DNA from: Mycolicibacter heraklionensis
GTDB lineage: Bacteria; Actinomycetota; Actinomycetes; Mycobacteriales; Mycobacteriaceae
Direction: 5' to 3'
NCBI RefSeq assembly: GCF_019645815.1
Contig: NZ_CP080997.1
Coordinates: 3,104,880-3,168,879 of the forward strand
Length of the DNA stretch: 64,000 bases
The notes beneath the pieces were generated by a model that was not told the origin of the DNA, made no database searches, and saw only the letters and a program-made list of their open reading frames with translations. The position numbers were made by a program, and so were the translations under genes. This document shows, piece after piece, positions 1 through 9,607 of this stretch; positions within the stretch are counted from its first letter, which is position 1; every line of letters begins with the position of its first letter.

Positions 1-312
1 GAATCCTTCGAAGTACTCCTCCACCCCGGATACATCCGGAGAACCGCTGATCCGCAGCGCGCGCACGAATGCCCGTCTCCGAATCGCCGCGTGCAGGCAC
101 TCCGACGCGGGATGCAACCACGCACCCCGCCCCGGTTGGTTGCCCGCGCGGTCAACGATCACGGCACCGTTGCCGTTCTCGGTTGACACCGCGACCACCC
201 GAAGCAATTCGACGGTCAACGCACGTTTCCGGCATCCGACACACGTGCGCACCGGTCCCTCTGGGGAGCGGTGCGTCCGCGAGGCGGCTGTCGAAGTCTC
301 GCGCTGGATCAC
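1..312 (-). CDS. YlxR/DUF448 RNA-binding protein, C-terminus cut by window edge
   Basis: A GTG start at 312 opens a frame that runs off the left edge (104 codons visible). The product carries the YlxR signature, a CVGCRKR cysteine motif near residue 25 followed by a basic RAFVRALR stretch. YlxR proteins are small nucleic-acid-binding proteins encoded between nusA and infB; one family member modulates RNase P or transcription in other bacteria. It lies 149 bp downstream of nusA on the same strand, as in other mycobacteria. The family is usually about 90-105 residues, so only a few C-terminal residues should be missing. The GTG is chosen because it gives the usual short leader before the cysteine motif. 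Confidence 0.88.
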   Translation of the reverse strand, partial: MIQRETSTAASRTHRSPEGPVRTCVGCRKRALTVELLRVVAVSTENGNGAVIVDRAGNQPGRGAWLHPASECLHAAIRRRAFVRALRISGSPDVSGVEEYFEGF

Positions 313-364
313 GGCTCAGTCTACCCATACAACGGGGATCACCCGAACCACCCGAATCCGGGCC

Positions 365-420
365 GGTGGTTCAGCGAGGCTCGACGAAGGAGAGGCGATG
401 CTGGGACCGCCAAACAAACC
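365..420. repeat. Dispersed 56-bp repeat, copy A
   Basis: This 56-bp segment between ylxR and nusA recurs at 46245-46300 with 8 mismatches (about 86% identity). The strictly shared core reads TCGACGAAGGAGAGGCGA. The ends are loosely complementary (GGTGGTT against ACCGCC), so it may fold into an imperfect hairpin. It is not part of either flanking gene. It looks like a short interspersed element; function unknown. Confidence 0.6.
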
Positions 421-461
421 CCGTAGCGCCCCGCTCAGTGCCCCGCCGGTCCGCGTCCCGC

Positions 462-1505
462 TCAGTGTTCTTGCGCCACGCCCCGGCCGGCCTCGTGCTC
501 GGCGCCGTTGGCGCCGGGCTCCGGGGTATCGCTGCGGATATCGATGCGCCAGCCGGTCAGCCGGGCCGCCAACCGGGCGTTCTGGCCCTCTTTGCCGATG
601 GCCAGGGACAGCTGGAAGTCCGGAACCACTACCCGGGCGGCCCGGGCAGCCTGGTCGATGACGGTCACCGACATCACCTTGGCCGGCGACAGCGCGTTGC
701 CGACGAAGCGCGCCGGGTCCTCGTCGTAGTCGATGATGTCGATCTTCTCGCCGGCCAGCTCGCTCATCACGTTGCGCACCCGCTGGCCCATCGGACCGAT
801 GCAGGCGCCTTTGGCGTTCAGGCCGGGCACCTGCGAGGCCACCGCGATCTTGGAGCGGTGGCCGGCCTCGCGGGCGACCGCGACGATCTCCACCGACCCG
901 TCGGCGATCTCGGGGACTTCCAGGGCGAACAGCTTGCGGACCAGGTTCGGGTGGGTACGGGACAGCTCGATACGCGGCTCGCGCAGGCCGCGGGTCACCC
1001 CGATCACGTAGCAGCGCAGCCGGTCGCCGTGCTCGTAGGCCTCGCCCGGTGCCTGCTCTGCGGGGCGGATGACGCCGTCGAAACCCTTGGCTTCGGTACC
1101 CAGGCGCACCACGATGACACCGCGGGCGTTCTCCCGGGCGTCGCGCTGGACGACGCCGGCGACGATGTCGCCCTCCCGCGCGGAGAACTCGCCGTAGGCC
1201 TTCTCGTTCTCGGCGTCACGCAACCGCTGCAGGATCACCTGGCGCGCGGTGGTCGCCGCGATCCGGCCGAAGCCCTCGGGGGTGTCGTCGTATTCGCTGA
1301 TCACGTTGCCGTCGGCGTCGGTCTCGCGGGCCAGCACCCGCACCACGCCGCTCTTGCGGTCGACGTCGATCACCGCGTCGGCCTGATGACCTTCGGTGTG
1401 ACGGTATGCGGTGAGCAACGCCGATTTGATGGTGTCCACGACCACGTCGACCGAGATGCCCTTGTCGGCCTCGATCGCGTGCAGCGCGGCCATGTCGATA
1501 TTCAT
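462..1505 (-). CDS. nusA: Transcription termination/antitermination factor NusA
   Basis: NusA binds RNA polymerase and nascent RNA and modulates pausing, termination and antitermination. The 347-residue length matches the short mycobacterial form, which lacks the C-terminal acidic repeats of E. coli NusA. The N-terminal polymerase-binding domain covers about residues 1-125, followed by an S1 domain and two KH domains; KH signatures GPMGQRVRN and [15 protein letters not shown] are visible in the C-terminal half. Its ATG overlaps the rimP stop by 4 bp, so rimP-nusA are translationally coupled, with ylxR downstream. Confidence 0.97.
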   Translation of the reverse strand: MNIDMAALHAIEADKGISVDVVVDTIKSALLTAYRHTEGHQADAVIDVDRKSGVVRVLARETDADGNVISEYDDTPEGFGRIAATTARQVILQRLRDAENEKAYGEFSAREGDIVAGVVQRDARENARGVIVVRLGTEAKGFDGVIRPAEQAPGEAYEHGDRLRCYVIGVTRGLREPRIELSRTHPNLVRKLFALEVPEIADGSVEIVAVAREAGHRSKIAVASQVPGLNAKGACIGPMGQRVRNVMSELAGEKIDIIDYDEDPARFVGNALSPAKVMSVTVIDQAARAARVVVPDFQLSLAIGKEGQNARLAARLTGWRIDIRSDTPEPGANGAEHEAGRGVAQEH

Positions 1506-2035
1506 GCTCCGGCCTCCGTTCCCGCCTCGGGGGCCTGTAGGCCCGCCAACTCCAACTCACGTTCGCTCGGCGGCGAGAACTCGACTTGTACCACCGCTCG
1601 GCTGATCTCGCTCAGCGGCAGGCGGCGACGGTTCCAGTCCCGCCCGGCACGCACCACCAGCGTCAGGACGTCGTCATCGACGACGCCCACCCGACCGGCC
1701 AGACCCGACCCGTCGGACAGCGTCAGCTCAACTTTGCGACCGTGCGCGCGCCGAAACTGCTTCGCGGTGGTCAGCGGCCGCCCCACACCGGGCGAGCTGA
1801 CCTCCAACACGTATTGGCCGTCGAACTCCAGGGTGTCGAGCAGTTCCGACGCCGAACGCGCCAGCGCCGCGGCGGTGTCCAGATCCAGCGGAGTGTCGCC
1901 GTCGGCGACCACGGTGATTCGCGGCAGCGGGTCCTGATCATCGACGACGACGTCTTCGATCTCGTATCCGGCGCGGGTGAACTCAGCATCGAGCAGCTCG
2001 ATCACCTGTGTCTGGGAAGGTAGCCCGGTGGCCAC
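1502..2035 (-). CDS. rimP: Ribosome maturation factor RimP
   Basis: RimP assists maturation of the 30S ribosomal subunit. The 177-residue product has the RimP N-terminal alpha/beta domain with the [12 protein letters not shown] motif and the C-terminal SH3-like domain. It is the first gene of the rimP-nusA-ylxR operon and ends in an ATGA overlap with nusA. The ATG at 2035 sits immediately before the expected MATGLPSQ leader. The divergent gene on the other strand begins 193 bp away, so this gap must hold the operon promoter. Confidence 0.95.
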   Translation of the reverse strand: MATGLPSQTQVIELLDAEFTRAGYEIEDVVVDDQDPLPRITVVADGDTPLDLDTAAALARSASELLDTLEFDGQYVLEVSSPGVGRPLTTAKQFRRAHGRKVELTLSDGSGLAGRVGVVDDDVLTLVVRAGRDWNRRRLPLSEISRAVVQVEFSPPSERELELAGLQAPEAGTEAGA

Positions 2036-2227
2036 GGCGAGCTCCTCGTCTTGAGTTGTTCAGTCGGCGCGTTCCCACGCGCCAGGCGCGGCCGGGAACC
2101 AGTCATCAACGATACGCCGTGGGAAACACAGCCACAGCAAACCGGCAAAAGCGCCCGTCAGCGTACCGCGGCCCGGTCCCGGCCACGTCGCGTCCCTCCG
2201 CTTCTGTCGCAATGGCAGGATGTCAGG

Positions 2228-2737
2228 GTGCCTGGCCCCCTGTCCGTCATCGACCGCCGGCGCGTGCTCACCGGCGCCGGGATGTTCGCCCTGCTGGCCC
2301 TCGCGGCCCCGGCCTGCGGCTCTGCTCCTACGACGCCCGTCGTGGACGACCTGGAAGCCCAACGACAGCTGGCCCTACACGACAGTGAACTGGCCACCGC
2401 AGCCGCTGAGGCGCTGACCGACCCGGACTCCAAGGCGCTGGCCGCAGCACTGGAGCAGGTGTCGCAGGAGCGAACTGAGCATGCCCGGGCGCTGGCAGCC
2501 GAGATCGCCCGCGCCGCCGGAAAGACGCCGGCGGATGAGACCGAAACCACCACCGCCAACGCCGCGCCGGACGCGCCGGCCCCGACGGTCTCGCAGGTGA
2601 TCAACGCGTTACGGGCCGCCGCCGACAGCTCCGGAAAGCTGGCGGTCGCCTCGTCGGGTTACCGGGCCGGGCTGCTGGCCTCCATCGCCGCGGCGTGCAC
2701 CGCCGCCTACGCGGTCGCCTTGGTGGCGCAGACATGA
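2228..2737 (+). CDS. Predicted Tat-exported lipoprotein (Rv2843-like)
   Basis: A 169-residue protein beginning at GTG 2228, with an AGGA-like ribosome site about 10 bases upstream; upstream in-frame starts would add an arginine-rich leader unlike a signal peptide. The N-terminus has a twin-arginine-like DRRRVLTG stretch, a hydrophobic segment, and a cysteine in LAAPAC that could be lipidated, although the lipobox is not canonical. The rest is Ala-rich and helical. Its stop overlaps the ATG of the next gene. Position matches Rv2843 of H37Rv (recalled). The biochemical role is unknown; pairing with a ferritin-like protein suggests a joint cell-envelope function. Confidence 0.78.
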   Translation: MPGPLSVIDRRRVLTGAGMFALLALAAPACGSAPTTPVVDDLEAQRQLALHDSELATAAAEALTDPDSKALAAALEQVSQERTEHARALAAEIARAAGKTPADETETTTANAAPDAPAPTVSQVINALRAAADSSGKLAVASSGYRAGLLASIAAACTAAYAVALVAQT

Positions 2738-3192
2738 CATCTCCCGAGCCCAGCCCGGCCTCCGGCCCCGAATCGGCCCTGATCGATGCCCTGGCCACCG
2801 AATACGGGGTCGTCTACGGCTACGGGCTGGTGTCGGCGTACTCGCTGCCGGACTTCAACGATCTGGTGGTCACCACCATCCGTCAGCACCGCGAACGCCG
2901 GGACCGCACCATCGCGATCCTGACCAGCCGCTCGGTTGCGGTTCCACCCGCCGCTGCCGGATATCAGGTGCCCATGCCGGTGACCACGTCCAATGACGCA
3001 CTGCGGCTGGCGGTCCGGATGGAAGACGACACCGCGGCAGCCTGGCGTGCAGTCGTCGAGCAGGCCAGCGAAGCCACCGACCGGGAATTCGCGGCGACCG
3101 CGCTCGGCCAGAGTGCCGTGCTGGCCGCGCACTGGAACCGCGCGCTGGGGAATTGGCCGATCACCCAGGCCTTCCCGGGCGGCCAGGACTAG
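2734..3192 (+). CDS. Ferritin-like DUF4439 protein (Rv2844-like)
   Basis: A 152-residue helical protein with the ferritin-like layout of DUF4439: conserved YGVVYGYG near residue 25, a RQHRERRD segment, and a second helix pair containing EDDTAAAWR and QSAVLAAHW. Ferritin-like proteins hold a four-helix bundle that often binds iron; whether metal ligands are complete cannot be judged here. It overlaps the preceding lipoprotein gene by 4 bp (ATGA), so the two are co-translated. It converges with proS, 22 bp away. Confidence 0.8.
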   Translation: MTSPEPSPASGPESALIDALATEYGVVYGYGLVSAYSLPDFNDLVVTTIRQHRERRDRTIAILTSRSVAVPPAAAGYQVPMPVTTSNDALRLAVRMEDDTAAAWRAVVEQASEATDREFAATALGQSAVLAAHWNRALGNWPITQAFPGGQD

Positions 3193-3214
3193 ACGGGGAC
3201 TAGACCGGGACCAG

Positions 3215-4960
3215 CTAGCGGCCCAGCGCCGCCAGAATCTCCCCGGCCAACTCCGCACCGACGGCCAGCTCACGGGTCTGCCCGGAGAAGCGATCCCGCA
3301 GTTCGACAACCCCCTCGGCCCAGCCACGCCCCAGCACCACGATCCACGGCACCCCGAGCAACTCGGCGTCTTTGAACTTCACTCCCGGCGAAGCCTGCCG
3401 GTCATCGAAGAGCACCTCCAGACCGAGCCGGTCCAGTTCGGCGGCCAGCTCGGTCGCGCCGGCGCGTGCGGCGTCGTCCTTGTTGGCGATCACCACGTGC
3501 ACGTCGAACGGCGCGACCTGCGACGGCCAGCGCAGGCCCAGCTCGTCATGCTGCTGTTCGGCGATGACAGCCACCAGCCGGGACACGCCGACGCCGTAGG
3601 AGCCCATGGTGAGCCGCACCGGCCGGCCATCCTCGCCGAGAACGTCGACCGCGAACGCGTCGGTGTACTTGCGGCCGAGCTGGAAGATGTGGGCGATCTC
3701 GATCCCCCGGGCACTGACCAGCGGGCCGGCCCCGTCCGGTGACGGGTCCCCGTCCCGGACCTCGGCCGCTTCGATGGTGCCGTCGGCGACGAAATCACGC
3801 CCGGCGACCAGCCCCACGACGTGCTTGCCGGGTGCGTCGGCGCCGGTGATCCAGCTGGTGCCGTCCACCACACGCGGATCGACCAGGTAGCGGACCCCGT
3901 TGTCCTGCAATGCCTTCGGACCGATGTAGCCCTTCACCAAGAAGGGGTGTTTGGCGAAGTCACCGTCATCGAGCAGTGCGTGCTCGGCGGGTTCGAGCGC
4001 CGCGCCGAGCCGCTTCTCGTCGATCTCGCGGTCGCCCGGCACCCCGATGCCCAGCAGCTCCCAGTCGCCGTCGGGTTGGCGGACCTTGAGCAGGACGTTC
4101 TTGAGGGTGTCGGCGGCGGTGACCGTACGGTCCAGCGCGCCGTTGGCCCAATCCACCAGGGTGGCAATCGTCGGAGTGTCGCCGGTGTCGTACACCTTCG
4201 CCTCGGGCAGGCCCTCGATCGATTGCGGTTCGGGGCGGGCGGTGGTCACCGCTTCGACATTGGCGGCGTAGCCGGACTCGTGGCAGCGCACAAATGTGTC
4301 TTCACCGACCGCGCTCTCGGCGAGGAACTCCTCGGAGGCCGATCCGCCCATGGCGCCGGACACCGCGGAGACGATCACGTAGCGCACACCGAGCCGGTCG
4401 AAGATCCGCTGATAGGCCACCCGGTGCGCCTCGTAGGCGGCGGCCAGGCCGGCATCGTCCACGTCGAAGGAATACGAATCCTTCATCACGAACTCGCGGC
4501 CGCGCAGGATGCCGGCTCGCGGCCGCGCCTCATCGCGGTACTTGGTCTGGATCTGATACAGCACCACCGGGAAGTCCTTGTAGGAGTTGTACTCCCCCTT
4601 GACTGTCAGGGCGAACAGCTCCTCGTGGGTGGGGCCCAGCAAGTAGTCGTTGTCGCGGCGGTCCTTGAGCCGGAACAGGCCGTCGCCGTATTCCGTCCAG
4701 CGGTTGGTGGTCTCATAGGGTGCGCGGGGCAGCAGCGCCGGGAACAGGATCTCCTGGCCGCCGATGGCGTTCATCTCCTCGCGCACCACTTGCTCGATGT
4801 TGCGCAGCACTCGCAGACCCAGCGGCAGCCAGCTGTACAGACCGGGTGCGATCGGCCGGATGTAGCCGGCCCGGATCAGCAGCTTGTGGCTGGGGACTTC
4901 GGCATCGGCGGGGTCGTCGCGCAGGGTGCGCAGGAACAGTTGGGACATCCGGGTGATCAC
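3215..4960 (-). CDS. proS: Prolyl-tRNA synthetase
   Basis: ProS charges tRNA-Pro with proline. This is the long bacterial class II type, 581 residues, with the editing insertion between motifs 2 and 3. Motif 2 is visible as [16 protein letters not shown], motif 3 as [10 protein letters not shown], and the anticodon-binding domain occupies roughly the last 100 residues. The GTG at 4960 is chosen because it gives the N-terminus [14 protein letters not shown], matching the family; an ATG 12 bases downstream is an alternative. It is transcribed alone, convergent with the DUF4439 gene. Confidence 0.96.
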   Translation of the reverse strand: MITRMSQLFLRTLRDDPADAEVPSHKLLIRAGYIRPIAPGLYSWLPLGLRVLRNIEQVVREEMNAIGGQEILFPALLPRAPYETTNRWTEYGDGLFRLKDRRDNDYLLGPTHEELFALTVKGEYNSYKDFPVVLYQIQTKYRDEARPRAGILRGREFVMKDSYSFDVDDAGLAAAYEAHRVAYQRIFDRLGVRYVIVSAVSGAMGGSASEEFLAESAVGEDTFVRCHESGYAANVEAVTTARPEPQSIEGLPEAKVYDTGDTPTIATLVDWANGALDRTVTAADTLKNVLLKVRQPDGDWELLGIGVPGDREIDEKRLGAALEPAEHALLDDGDFAKHPFLVKGYIGPKALQDNGVRYLVDPRVVDGTSWITGADAPGKHVVGLVAGRDFVADGTIEAAEVRDGDPSPDGAGPLVSARGIEIAHIFQLGRKYTDAFAVDVLGEDGRPVRLTMGSYGVGVSRLVAVIAEQQHDELGLRWPSQVAPFDVHVVIANKDDAARAGATELAAELDRLGLEVLFDDRQASPGVKFKDAELLGVPWIVVLGRGWAEGVVELRDRFSGQTRELAVGAELAGEILAALGR

Positions 4961-5012
4961 AGGCCGAGAGCCTATCTTCAGCCGCGAGCAGACGCGGACT
5001 TGCCCGGCGCGC

Positions 5013-5165
5013 CTACAGCTCCCCGGCCTCCACGGCCTCACGGGTGCGCTGGGCGCGGGCGATCTGGTCGGCCGAGAACCCGATGAGCAACGCCGCCCCG
5101 CTCACCAGGATCGCGATCGCCGCCACCCACAGCAGCGAATACGTGTAGCCGACGCCCAGCGCCGC
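5013..5165 (-). pseudogene. Isolated C-terminal tail of a second efpA
   Basis: About 50 codons ending in a TAG stop encode a tail that aligns with the end of the neighbouring intact EfpA: GYTYSLLWVAAIAILV here against GYTYGLLWVAAVAVLV there. The terminus AVEAGEL resembles, from memory, the end of M. tuberculosis EfpA more than the intact gene's QDAFGDL does. No start and no upstream transporter sequence remain. It is best read as the remnant of a tandem or ancestral efpA copy lying directly downstream of the intact one. Confidence 0.8.
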
Positions 5166-5209
5166 AGGCCGCTTAGCGGGGACCGTAAGTGCGGCGAAGC
5201 CAGGCGAAG

Positions 5210-6784
5210 TTACAGGTCGCCGAAGGCGTCCTGCACATCTTGGGCGTGCGCGACCTGCTTGGCGGTGTAACCGATCAGCAGGGAGATCGCGCCGACCAGG
5301 ACGGCCACGGCCGCCACCCACAGCAGGCCGTAGGTATACCCGGCGTCCAACGCGGCGATCTGCGCGGGATTCATGGTCTTGACCGGCATGTTGGTGCCGC
5401 CCAGGTAGAGCGTGCGCGAGGTGATGACGGCCTGCACGACCGCCAGCACGATCGGCCCACCGAGGTTCTGCAGCATCAGCGCGATCGCCGAGGTCGGGCC
5501 GATCTGGTCGAAGCCCACACCGGTGATCGCCGACAAGGTCAGCGGCACCACGATCATGCCGATGCCGAACCCGCCGAGCACGATCAACGTCACGAAGTTC
5601 GGGAAGTACGGGAGGTTCCGGTCGACGGTCGAGCCGTAGATCATCGCCCCCAGCACCACGATGCCACCGGCGATCACCAACGCCCGGGGCGGGAACCGCC
5701 GGACCAGCTGCGAGGACGCCGCCAGGCCGATGCCCAGCCCGATGACGAACGGGATGAATCCGACTCCGGCGCGCAGCGCCGAGTAGCCCATCAGATCCTG
5801 CACGTACAGGCCGATGGTCACAGTCACGGTGAACAGCACCCCACCGGCCAGGAAGATCGCCGCGAAGGTCGCCACCCGGTTGCGGTCCTTGAACAGGCTG
5901 AACGGCACCACCGGGTTCTGGGCGGTGCGCTCGACGACGACGAACGCCAGCATCGCCACGATCGCGACCACGCCCGAGCCGATGGTGATGACCGAGATCC
6001 AGCCCTTCTCCGGGCCGATCGTGAACGCGAATACCGCGGCGGTGCAGCCCAGGGTCGCCAGCAGCGCCCCGGCGGCGTCGAGCTTCATCCGCTCCCGATG
6101 GGTCTCGGTCAGTGCGGTGCGGGCCAAGTAGATCATCAGCAGGCCGATCGGCACGTTGACACCGAACGCCAGCCGCCACGACAGCTCGGTCAGCGCACCA
6201 CCGACCACCAAGCCCATCACCGAACCGACGGCGGTCATCGCGCCGAATACCGCGGTTGCGGCATTACGGGCCGGCCCCTTCGGGAAGGTGGTGGCGATCA
6301 GCGCCAGTGCGGTCGGTGAGGCGATGGCCGAGCCGACCCCCTGCAGCAGTCGGGCGATGACCAGCGTGGGCGCATCCCAGGCCACCGCGCACAGGACCGA
6401 CGCGATGGTGAACAGCGCGACCCCGCTGATGAAGGTGCGCTTGCGGCCGATGGTGTCGCCGAGTCGGCCGCCGAGCAGCATCAGGCCGCCGAAGGTCAGC
6501 ACGTAGGCACTGATCACCCAGCCGCGACCCGCGTCGGACAGGCCCAGATCGTCTTGGATCTTAGGAAGCGCGACGATGGCGACCGTGCTGTCCATGGTGG
6601 CCAGCAGCTGCATGCCACCGATCGCGATCACGGCGTAGATAAAGCGACGAGACGGCAGCCAGGACGACACATACTTGCTGGTCCAGCTCACGAGATCGGA
6701 GCCGGCTCGCCCCCGGGGAACCTGCCCGGCAGCGCCTTCGGACCGCTGCACGGTCGCACGCCCTGCATCATCAAGTGCAGTCAT
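5210..6784 (-). CDS. efpA: EfpA, 14-helix MFS drug efflux pump
   Basis: A 524-residue inner-membrane proton-driven transporter of the DHA2/QacA family. Signatures seen are the first-helix motif MDSTVAIVALPKIQ, motif A GGRLGDTIGRKRTF and a motif-C-like GSVMGLVVGGAL. EfpA is an essential mycobacterial efflux protein linked to drug tolerance and recently to lipid transport. The ATG at 6784 gives a cytoplasmic N-terminal tail of about 45 residues, as in the family. It lies next to cysG, as in H37Rv, with only 33 bp upstream, so its promoter is short or lies within the end of cysG. A duplicate tail follows it. Confidence 0.95.
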   Translation of the reverse strand: MTALDDAGRATVQRSEGAAGQVPRGRAGSDLVSWTSKYVSSWLPSRRFIYAVIAIGGMQLLATMDSTVAIVALPKIQDDLGLSDAGRGWVISAYVLTFGGLMLLGGRLGDTIGRKRTFISGVALFTIASVLCAVAWDAPTLVIARLLQGVGSAIASPTALALIATTFPKGPARNAATAVFGAMTAVGSVMGLVVGGALTELSWRLAFGVNVPIGLLMIYLARTALTETHRERMKLDAAGALLATLGCTAAVFAFTIGPEKGWISVITIGSGVVAIVAMLAFVVVERTAQNPVVPFSLFKDRNRVATFAAIFLAGGVLFTVTVTIGLYVQDLMGYSALRAGVGFIPFVIGLGIGLAASSQLVRRFPPRALVIAGGIVVLGAMIYGSTVDRNLPYFPNFVTLIVLGGFGIGMIVVPLTLSAITGVGFDQIGPTSAIALMLQNLGGPIVLAVVQAVITSRTLYLGGTNMPVKTMNPAQIAALDAGYTYGLLWVAAVAVLVGAISLLIGYTAKQVAHAQDVQDAFGDL

Positions 6785-6817
6785 AACCGGCTACCCTACA
6801 GTAATATTAAGAGCTGT

Positions 6818-8026
6818 TTAAACCCCGAAACCTGCGACGGCCCCGATAATGACGATCGCGGGAGGTCGGATGCCCTCCGCGCGGATTTTCTCGGGCGCGT
6901 CGGCCAGGGTCGCTCGTAGCGTGTGCTGGGCCGGCGTGGTGCCGTGTTGCACCACCAGAACCGGCGTATCCGCAGGTCGTCCGCCTTTTTGCAGCACCGC
7001 GCAGAATTGTTCGATGCGTTCGATAGCCATCAGCAACACGATGGTTCCGCGCAGTGCGGCCAGGGCGTCCCAATTCACTAACGATTCGGGATCGTCGGGT
7101 GCGACATGCCCGCTGACCACCACAAATTCGTGGTTGACGGCCCGGTGGGTGACCGGCACTCCGGCCAGAGCCGGTACCGCTATGGCACTGGTCACACCCG
7201 GTACCACCGTCACCGGGATACCGGCCTCGGCGCAGGCCAGGACTTCTTCGTAGCCGCGGGCGAACACGAACGGGTCGCCGCCCTTGAGGCGCACCACGAA
7301 CTTGCCGGCCTTGGCGCGTTCGATCATCAGCGCGTTGATGGCGTCCTGCGCCATTGCCCGCCCGTAGGGGATCTTGGCGGCGTCGATGACTTCGACGTTC
7401 GGCGGCAGTTCGGCGAGCAGTTCGGGCGGGGCAAGCCGGTCGGTCACCACGACGTCGGCGTGCGAGAGCATGCGACGGCCGCGCACCGTGATCAGTTCCG
7501 GATCGCCGGGTCCGCCGCCTACCAGCGCCACACCGCCGCGCACCACGTCAGAGGTCTCTGCGGTAATGGCTCCGGACTGCAGGGCCTCCCGGATCGCCGA
7601 GCGGATCGCCGCCGACCGGTTGTGCTCGCCGCCGGCCAGAACGCCCACCGACAGACCGGAGTAACCGAAGGTGGCCGGGGTGACCGCGGATCCCTCGACG
7701 GCCAGATCGGCCCGCACACAGAAGATCTGGCGACGATCGGCCTCAGCCACAATGGCGGCGTTGACCTCCGGGTCGTCGGTGGCCGCGATCGCATACCAAG
7801 CGTCGGCCAGATCTCCGTCGCGGTAGGCGCGCGAGACCAGCGTGATGCCGGGCTTGCGCTCCCCCAGCGCTTCGACCGCCGGGGTGGCGCTGGGTGCGAT
7901 CACCAGCACCTGCGCGCCGCTGTCCACCAACAGCGGAAGTCGTCGCTGCGCGACGCTTCCCGCGCCCACAACGACAACCTTGCGGCCGGCCAGCCGTAAA
8001 CCGGCCAGGTAGGGGTTCTCGGTCAC
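6818..8026 (-). CDS. cysG: Siroheme synthase CysG (two-domain)
   Basis: A 402-residue bifunctional enzyme making siroheme from uroporphyrinogen III, the cofactor of sulfite and nitrite reductases. The N-terminal half is a precorrin-2 dehydrogenase/ferrochelatase with the dinucleotide motif VVVGAGSVAQRR near residue 20. The C-terminal half is uroporphyrinogen-III methyltransferase with VALVGGGPGDPEL, KGGDPFVFARGYEE and VPGVTSAIAVPALAGVP. In H37Rv, cobB and cobO separate this gene from mqo (recalled); here mqo is only 74 bp upstream. Confidence 0.95.
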   Translation of the reverse strand: MTENPYLAGLRLAGRKVVVVGAGSVAQRRLPLLVDSGAQVLVIAPSATPAVEALGERKPGITLVSRAYRDGDLADAWYAIAATDDPEVNAAIVAEADRRQIFCVRADLAVEGSAVTPATFGYSGLSVGVLAGGEHNRSAAIRSAIREALQSGAITAETSDVVRGGVALVGGGPGDPELITVRGRRMLSHADVVVTDRLAPPELLAELPPNVEVIDAAKIPYGRAMAQDAINALMIERAKAGKFVVRLKGGDPFVFARGYEEVLACAEAGIPVTVVPGVTSAIAVPALAGVPVTHRAVNHEFVVVSGHVAPDDPESLVNWDALAALRGTIVLLMAIERIEQFCAVLQKGGRPADTPVLVVQHGTTPAQHTLRATLADAPEKIRAEGIRPPAIVIIGAVAGFGV

Positions 8027-8048
8027 CCGGCAACTCTAGTGGCGATCG

Positions 8049-8073
8049 CCAGCGCGGCGAAGCCGGGCGCTGG
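8049..8073 (-). terminator. Hairpin between mqo and cysG
   Basis: A perfect inverted repeat CCAGCGC / GCGCTGG encloses a second short stem GGC-GAA-GCC. It lies just downstream of the mqo stop on the minus strand and has no clear T-tract, so it may be a weak terminator or an mRNA-stabilising hairpin. The inner GCGGCGAAGCC motif also occurs near 5191, downstream of the efpA stop. Confidence 0.45.
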
Positions 8074-8099
8074 GGGCACCTCCGTTAGCCCCGTGCCCA

Positions 8100-9569
8100 T
8101 CAGGTGAGCTGAAGCTGTCGGCTGCCCCACTGCCACACCTGCTCGTATAACGCGGGCTCTTCGGAGAGTCGCGTGCCCAACGAGGGCACCATCTCTTTGA
8201 GCGTCGGCAGCCACTGCGCGAACTTCCCGGCGAAACAGCGCGCCAGCACCTCCAGCATCGCCGGCACCGCGGTCGAAGCGCCGGGTGAGGCACCGAGCAG
8301 TCCCGCGATGCTGCCGTCGCCGGCGCTGACGATCGTGGTGTCGAAATCGAGTTGTCCGCCGCGGATCACCTGCACGCGCTGGCCGGCCCGGATCTCATTC
8401 CAGTCCGCTTGATCGGCAGGCGGCAGGAACTCCCGCAGCGCCTCGACACGGGTGGCGTGTGTCCGCCGCAGTTGGCCGAGCAGGTACCCGACCAGTTCGC
8501 GCTCCCGGATCCCGGCGCTCAGCAGTGACTTCACGTTGTCGAAGCGGACCGATCTCGGCAGGTCCGTGGCGCGCCCGTGCTTGAGGAACTTCGGAGACCA
8601 GCCGGCAAACGGCCCGAACAGCAGCCACGACGCACCATTGACCATCCGGGAGTCCAGGTGCGGGGCCGTCGTCGACGGCGCACCCGGGACCGGGGCGCCG
8701 TACACCTTGGCGCGGTGTCCGGCGGTCAGCTGCGCGGCGCCGCAGCGCAGGAACACCCCACCGATCGGGAAGCCGCCGTAGCCCCGCACTTCGGGGATCC
8801 CCGCGCGCTGCAACAAGCCCAGCGTCGCTCCCCCGGCGCCGATGAAGACGAATTTGGCATTGAGCCTTCGGGTTTCGCCGGTTCGGCGGTTGGCCAGGCC
8901 CAACGTCCAGCTGCCGTCGGACTCCCGGCGCAGCGAGCGCAACTCGTGGCCGAAGAACACCGCAGTGCCGTGGCGCACGCCGTAGCCGATGAGCTGGCCG
9001 GCCAGCGCACCGAAGTCGACGTCGGTGCCATGCGGCGCCCAGTCCAGGGCCACCGGCACGTCGGGATCTCTCCCGGCGGCCATCGCGGGCAGGCGCGCGG
9101 CGAACTCGCCGAAGTCGGTGATGAACTCGGTTCCGGCGAACAACGGGTTGCCGGCCAGCGCACGATGGCGCCGCCGCAGGTAGTCCACGCCCTCGGTGCC
9201 GTGCACGAAGCTGACGTGCGGGATCGGATGCACGAAGTCGCGCGGTTGCTCCAGCAGGCCGTTTTCCACGGCATACGCCCAGAACTGCCGGGTCACCTGG
9301 AACTGCTCGTTGACGCGCACCGCTTTGGCGGTGTCGATCGAGCCGTCGGGCTGCTGCGGTGTGTAGAACAGTTCGCACAGTCCGGCGTGGCCGGTTCCGG
9401 CGTTGTTCCACGGATCGCTGCTCTCGCCGGCGGCGGATTCCAACCGCTCAACGATGGTGATTGCGGCGTTGGGTTCCAGGCGGCGCAGGATCGCCCCCAA
9501 TGTGGCGCTCATGATGCCCGCGCCGATCAGCGCTACGTCGGTCATCTCGGTCTGAACCGATGTGGACAC
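8100..9569 (-). CDS. mqo: Malate:quinone oxidoreductase
   Basis: A 489-residue FAD-dependent peripheral membrane enzyme that oxidises malate to oxaloacetate and reduces menaquinone, linking the TCA cycle to respiration. The N-terminal FAD fold is visible as [18 protein letters not shown] about ten residues in, and the C-terminal segment contains [16 protein letters not shown], both typical of the Mqo family. Length matches the family (about 490). It is divergent from mtr with only 38 bp between the start codons, so their promoters must overlap. Confidence 0.95.
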   Translation of the reverse strand: MSTSVQTEMTDVALIGAGIMSATLGAILRRLEPNAAITIVERLESAAGESSDPWNNAGTGHAGLCELFYTPQQPDGSIDTAKAVRVNEQFQVTRQFWAYAVENGLLEQPRDFVHPIPHVSFVHGTEGVDYLRRRHRALAGNPLFAGTEFITDFGEFAARLPAMAAGRDPDVPVALDWAPHGTDVDFGALAGQLIGYGVRHGTAVFFGHELRSLRRESDGSWTLGLANRRTGETRRLNAKFVFIGAGGATLGLLQRAGIPEVRGYGGFPIGGVFLRCGAAQLTAGHRAKVYGAPVPGAPSTTAPHLDSRMVNGASWLLFGPFAGWSPKFLKHGRATDLPRSVRFDNVKSLLSAGIRERELVGYLLGQLRRTHATRVEALREFLPPADQADWNEIRAGQRVQVIRGGQLDFDTTIVSAGDGSIAGLLGASPGASTAVPAMLEVLARCFAGKFAQWLPTLKEMVPSLGTRLSEEPALYEQVWQWGSRQLQLT

Positions 9570-9607
9570 GCCATCAGATTAGCCCGCACACCGTTTAGGC
9601 TGACGCA

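Noticed and set aside
69..1937. Long plus-strand open frame across nusA and rimP (622 codons)
   Set aside because: It is antisense to two well-supported genes, has no family pattern and reflects high-GC third-position bias. The same holds for long antisense frames at 3821-5086, 25489-27453, 27407-28915 and 32162-33604.
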